The notes under the pieces were generated by a model, which had not been told where the DNA came from, searched no databases, and worked only from the letters and a program-made list of their open reading frames with translations. From contig NZ_OBMJ01000003.1 of assembly GCF_900199205.1 (NCBI RefSeq), positions 1 to 64,000 on the forward strand: 64,000 nt of DNA. Direction: 5' to 3'. Source of the DNA: Streptomyces sp. 1331.2. GTDB taxonomy: Bacteria; Actinomycetota; Actinomycetes; Streptomycetales; Streptomycetaceae. Of this stretch, positions 62,473 to 64,000 are shown piece by piece; positions within the stretch are counted from its first letter, which is position 1, and each line of letters begins with the position of its first letter. Position numbers and translations under genes: made by a program.

Positions 62473-63542
62473 GTGAGCACCACCGAGCTGACCGTTGTGG
62501 ACGACCACGGCGAGGCCGTCGTGACGGGCGAGCTGACGGAGGAGCCGGGAGCCGGGGCACAGGTGTGGCTGGCAGCGGCGCAGGTCGAGAAGGCGCTCGG
62601 GTTCGTGCGCAAGCCGCAGGGATGGTGCCGGGGGACGTGTGCGTTCCGCAGGCGGCGGTGGCCGGGCTGGCGAAGGACGGCGGGCAGGTGCTCGAAGTCA
62701 CGGGATTCGCCCGGCTGTTGGGGCGGCCGGTCGTGGTGGAGCCGCAGGCCCGCGTGATGGCGGTGGGGGCGTCGGCGGCCGAGCGGTCGGCGGCGCTGGC
62801 GGCCGGTCAGGCGCCCGGCTTCACGCTGCCGGACGTCCACGGGGTGGGGCACTCGCTGAGCGAACTGCGCGGGCGAAAGGTCGCGTTGGTGTTCTGGGCA
62901 TCCTGGTGCGGCTGCCGCTACGACCTGCCCGAGTGGCAGCGCCAGCACGCGGCGCTGGCCGCCGAGGGGTTCTCGGTGGTCAGCGTCGCCGTGGACCGGC
63001 GGATCGAGGACGCGGCACCGTGGATCGCCGAGGCCGCGCCGACGCATCCGGCACTGGTCGACGTCGACGGACGGGTCGCCGACCTGTACCAGCTGCTCAA
63101 CGTCCCGACCGTGGTGTGGATCGACGAGCAGGGACGGATCGTACGGCCGAACGACACCCAGTTCGCCACCGACCTCTTCCGCTCCATGAGCGGACTCGAC
63201 TCCGCGAAGACGCTCCACGCGCTGCGGCGCTGGGTGACCGCCGACGACACCGGCCTGCACCCGGACGCCGTCGCCGAATTGACCCGTCCCGCCGACCCCC
63301 GCCAGCAGCTCGCCCGCACGCACGCCGCGCTGGCCCTGTGGCTGCTGCGCCACAGCCACCACGAGGCGGCGCAGCGGCACTTCGCGGCAGCCGCGCAGCT
63401 GGCCCCCGAAGACGTGACGACCTGGCGCAGCGCGATGCCGCTGCTGGGCGTGGACCCGATGGGCGAGGAGTACTTCGCCCGGCGCACCGCCCTGGAGGAA
63501 GCCGGCATACCGATCTACCGGCCGCTGCCGGACCGGCAGTAG
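62473..63542 (+). pseudogene. TlpA/redoxin-domain protein, one frameshift
   Basis: GTG 62473 (GGGGGA upstream) opens TELTVVDDHGEAVVTGELTE. At a five-G run near 62630 the frame breaks; with one more G it continues DVCVPQAAVAGLAKDGGQVL. Then come a thioredoxin-like domain (APGFTLPDVHGVGHSLSELR, LVFWASWCGCRYDLPEWQRQ, VPTVVWIDEQGRI) and a helical, TPR-like C-terminus. The active site is Cys-Gly-Cys rather than Cys-x-x-Cys. It probably forms an operon with the following TetR gene. Confidence 0.7.
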
Positions 63543-63597
63543 AGACGCGCGCCGCAGAAGACGAACGACGACAACCGCCACCGCCGCCGGAGGATCC

Positions 63598-64000
63598 ATG
63601 CCCATGCCCGCCAGCTCCCCCACCGGCGTCTTCGCCCGGGCGCAGGCCCAGGGCGAGGCCGCCCTGCGCACTGCCGTGCTCGACACCGCCGCCGCTCTTC
63701 TGGCCGCCGAGGGCCCGGCCGCGCTCAGCATGCGCCGCCTGGCCGCGCCGCCGACTGCTCGACCACCGTCCTCTACCGGCTTTTCGGTCCAAGGACGGCA
63801 TCACGGCGGCCTCTACAACGAGGGCTTCGCGCGGCTGCGCCGCCGCCTGGACGCCGTGCCCAGGGCGGCGCCCCGCCGACTACCTGGCCGCCCTCGGACG
63901 CGCCTACCGCGCGGGCGCCCTGGGCGAGCCCAACTTCTACAGCATCATGTTCGGCGAGGCCGTACCCGGCTTCACACCGGACGAAGAAGCCCGCGCGGGC
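63598..64000 (+). pseudogene. TetR-family regulator, partial, with several frame breaks
   Basis: ATG 63598 follows GGAGG. The first frame gives GEAALRTAVLDTAAALLAAE and PAALSMRRLAA, the TetR N-terminal helix. Continuing needs single-base additions near 63745, 63787, 63810, 63860 and 63873 to read VLYRLFGSKDG, LYNEGFARLRRRLDAVP and GRAYRAGALGEPNFYSIMFG. The window ends inside the gene. The redoxin upstream and the 62397 operator are its likely targets. Confidence 0.65.

Overview
The window reads as a very GC-rich streptomycete (Streptomyces or Kitasatospora) chromosome. The gene families support this: SARP/BTAD regulator, SpoIIE-type PP2C phosphatase, PspA-associated PspAA, Sec-secreted small proteins with Ala-rich signal peptides, replication-relaxation proteins, DUF6221, and frequent GTG/TTG starts. 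The density of insertion sequences, truncated genes and short secreted orphans points to an accessory or chromosome-arm region. No rRNA, tRNA or CRISPR array was seen.

Layout. 0-5.3 kb: a hypothetical protein, a C-rich spacer, an orphan pspAA, a broken ricin-lectin gene, eroded replication-relaxation and DNA-ligase pieces, and a lipoprotein. 5.4-15.9 kb: a stress and signalling block. It holds an intact GAF-PP2C phosphatase, a frameshifted HATPase anti-sigma-like gene, a STAS gene, a decayed SigB-like sigma gene, an MscS channel, SRPBCC and PRC-barrel proteins, then an IS5-family element and a chimeric toxin/PP2C pseudogene. 16-25.4 kb: LacI regulator plus membrane protein, broken I36 inhibitor, tandem GNAT protein, SnoaL plus LuxR pair, IS701-family element, DUF6221, alpha/beta hydrolase. 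25.5-27.6 kb: a graveyard of IS5, integrase and IS21 remnants. 28.3-36.5 kb: divergent TetR/SDR, then an AtzG/amidase, metallo-hydrolase and MFS cluster under a second TetR, then a cREC protein. 36.8-51.2 kb: serine hydrolase, ricin-repeat protein, WD40 protein, L,D-transpeptidase, M48 protease, lipoprotein, thioredoxin/DUF4395 pair, an orphan 402-aa protein, and secreted propeller and TIG proteins. 51.3-56 kb: SARP regulator, SnoaL protein, orphan GcvH, more replication-relaxation fragments. 57.4-61.6 kb: an IS5 copy and an inverted IS fragment bracket HxlR, NmrA and propeller genes. 61.8-64 kb: lipoprotein, redoxin, and a TetR gene that runs off the edge.

Regulation is unusually readable. 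Palindromic or paired operator-like sites sit beside the LacI, both complete TetR, HxlR and redoxin/TetR loci. One 17-bp element occurs in inverted orientation on both sides of the SARP gene, upstream of a secreted-protein gene and a SnoaL gene.

A caution applies to every 'pseudogene' call. Many reading frames are broken by what looks like loss of one base, mostly in or next to G or C runs. The effect is dense at the 3' end of the window. Several of these genes may be intact in the organism and broken only in this consensus. Large deletions, chimeras and nonsense codons elsewhere are real decay.
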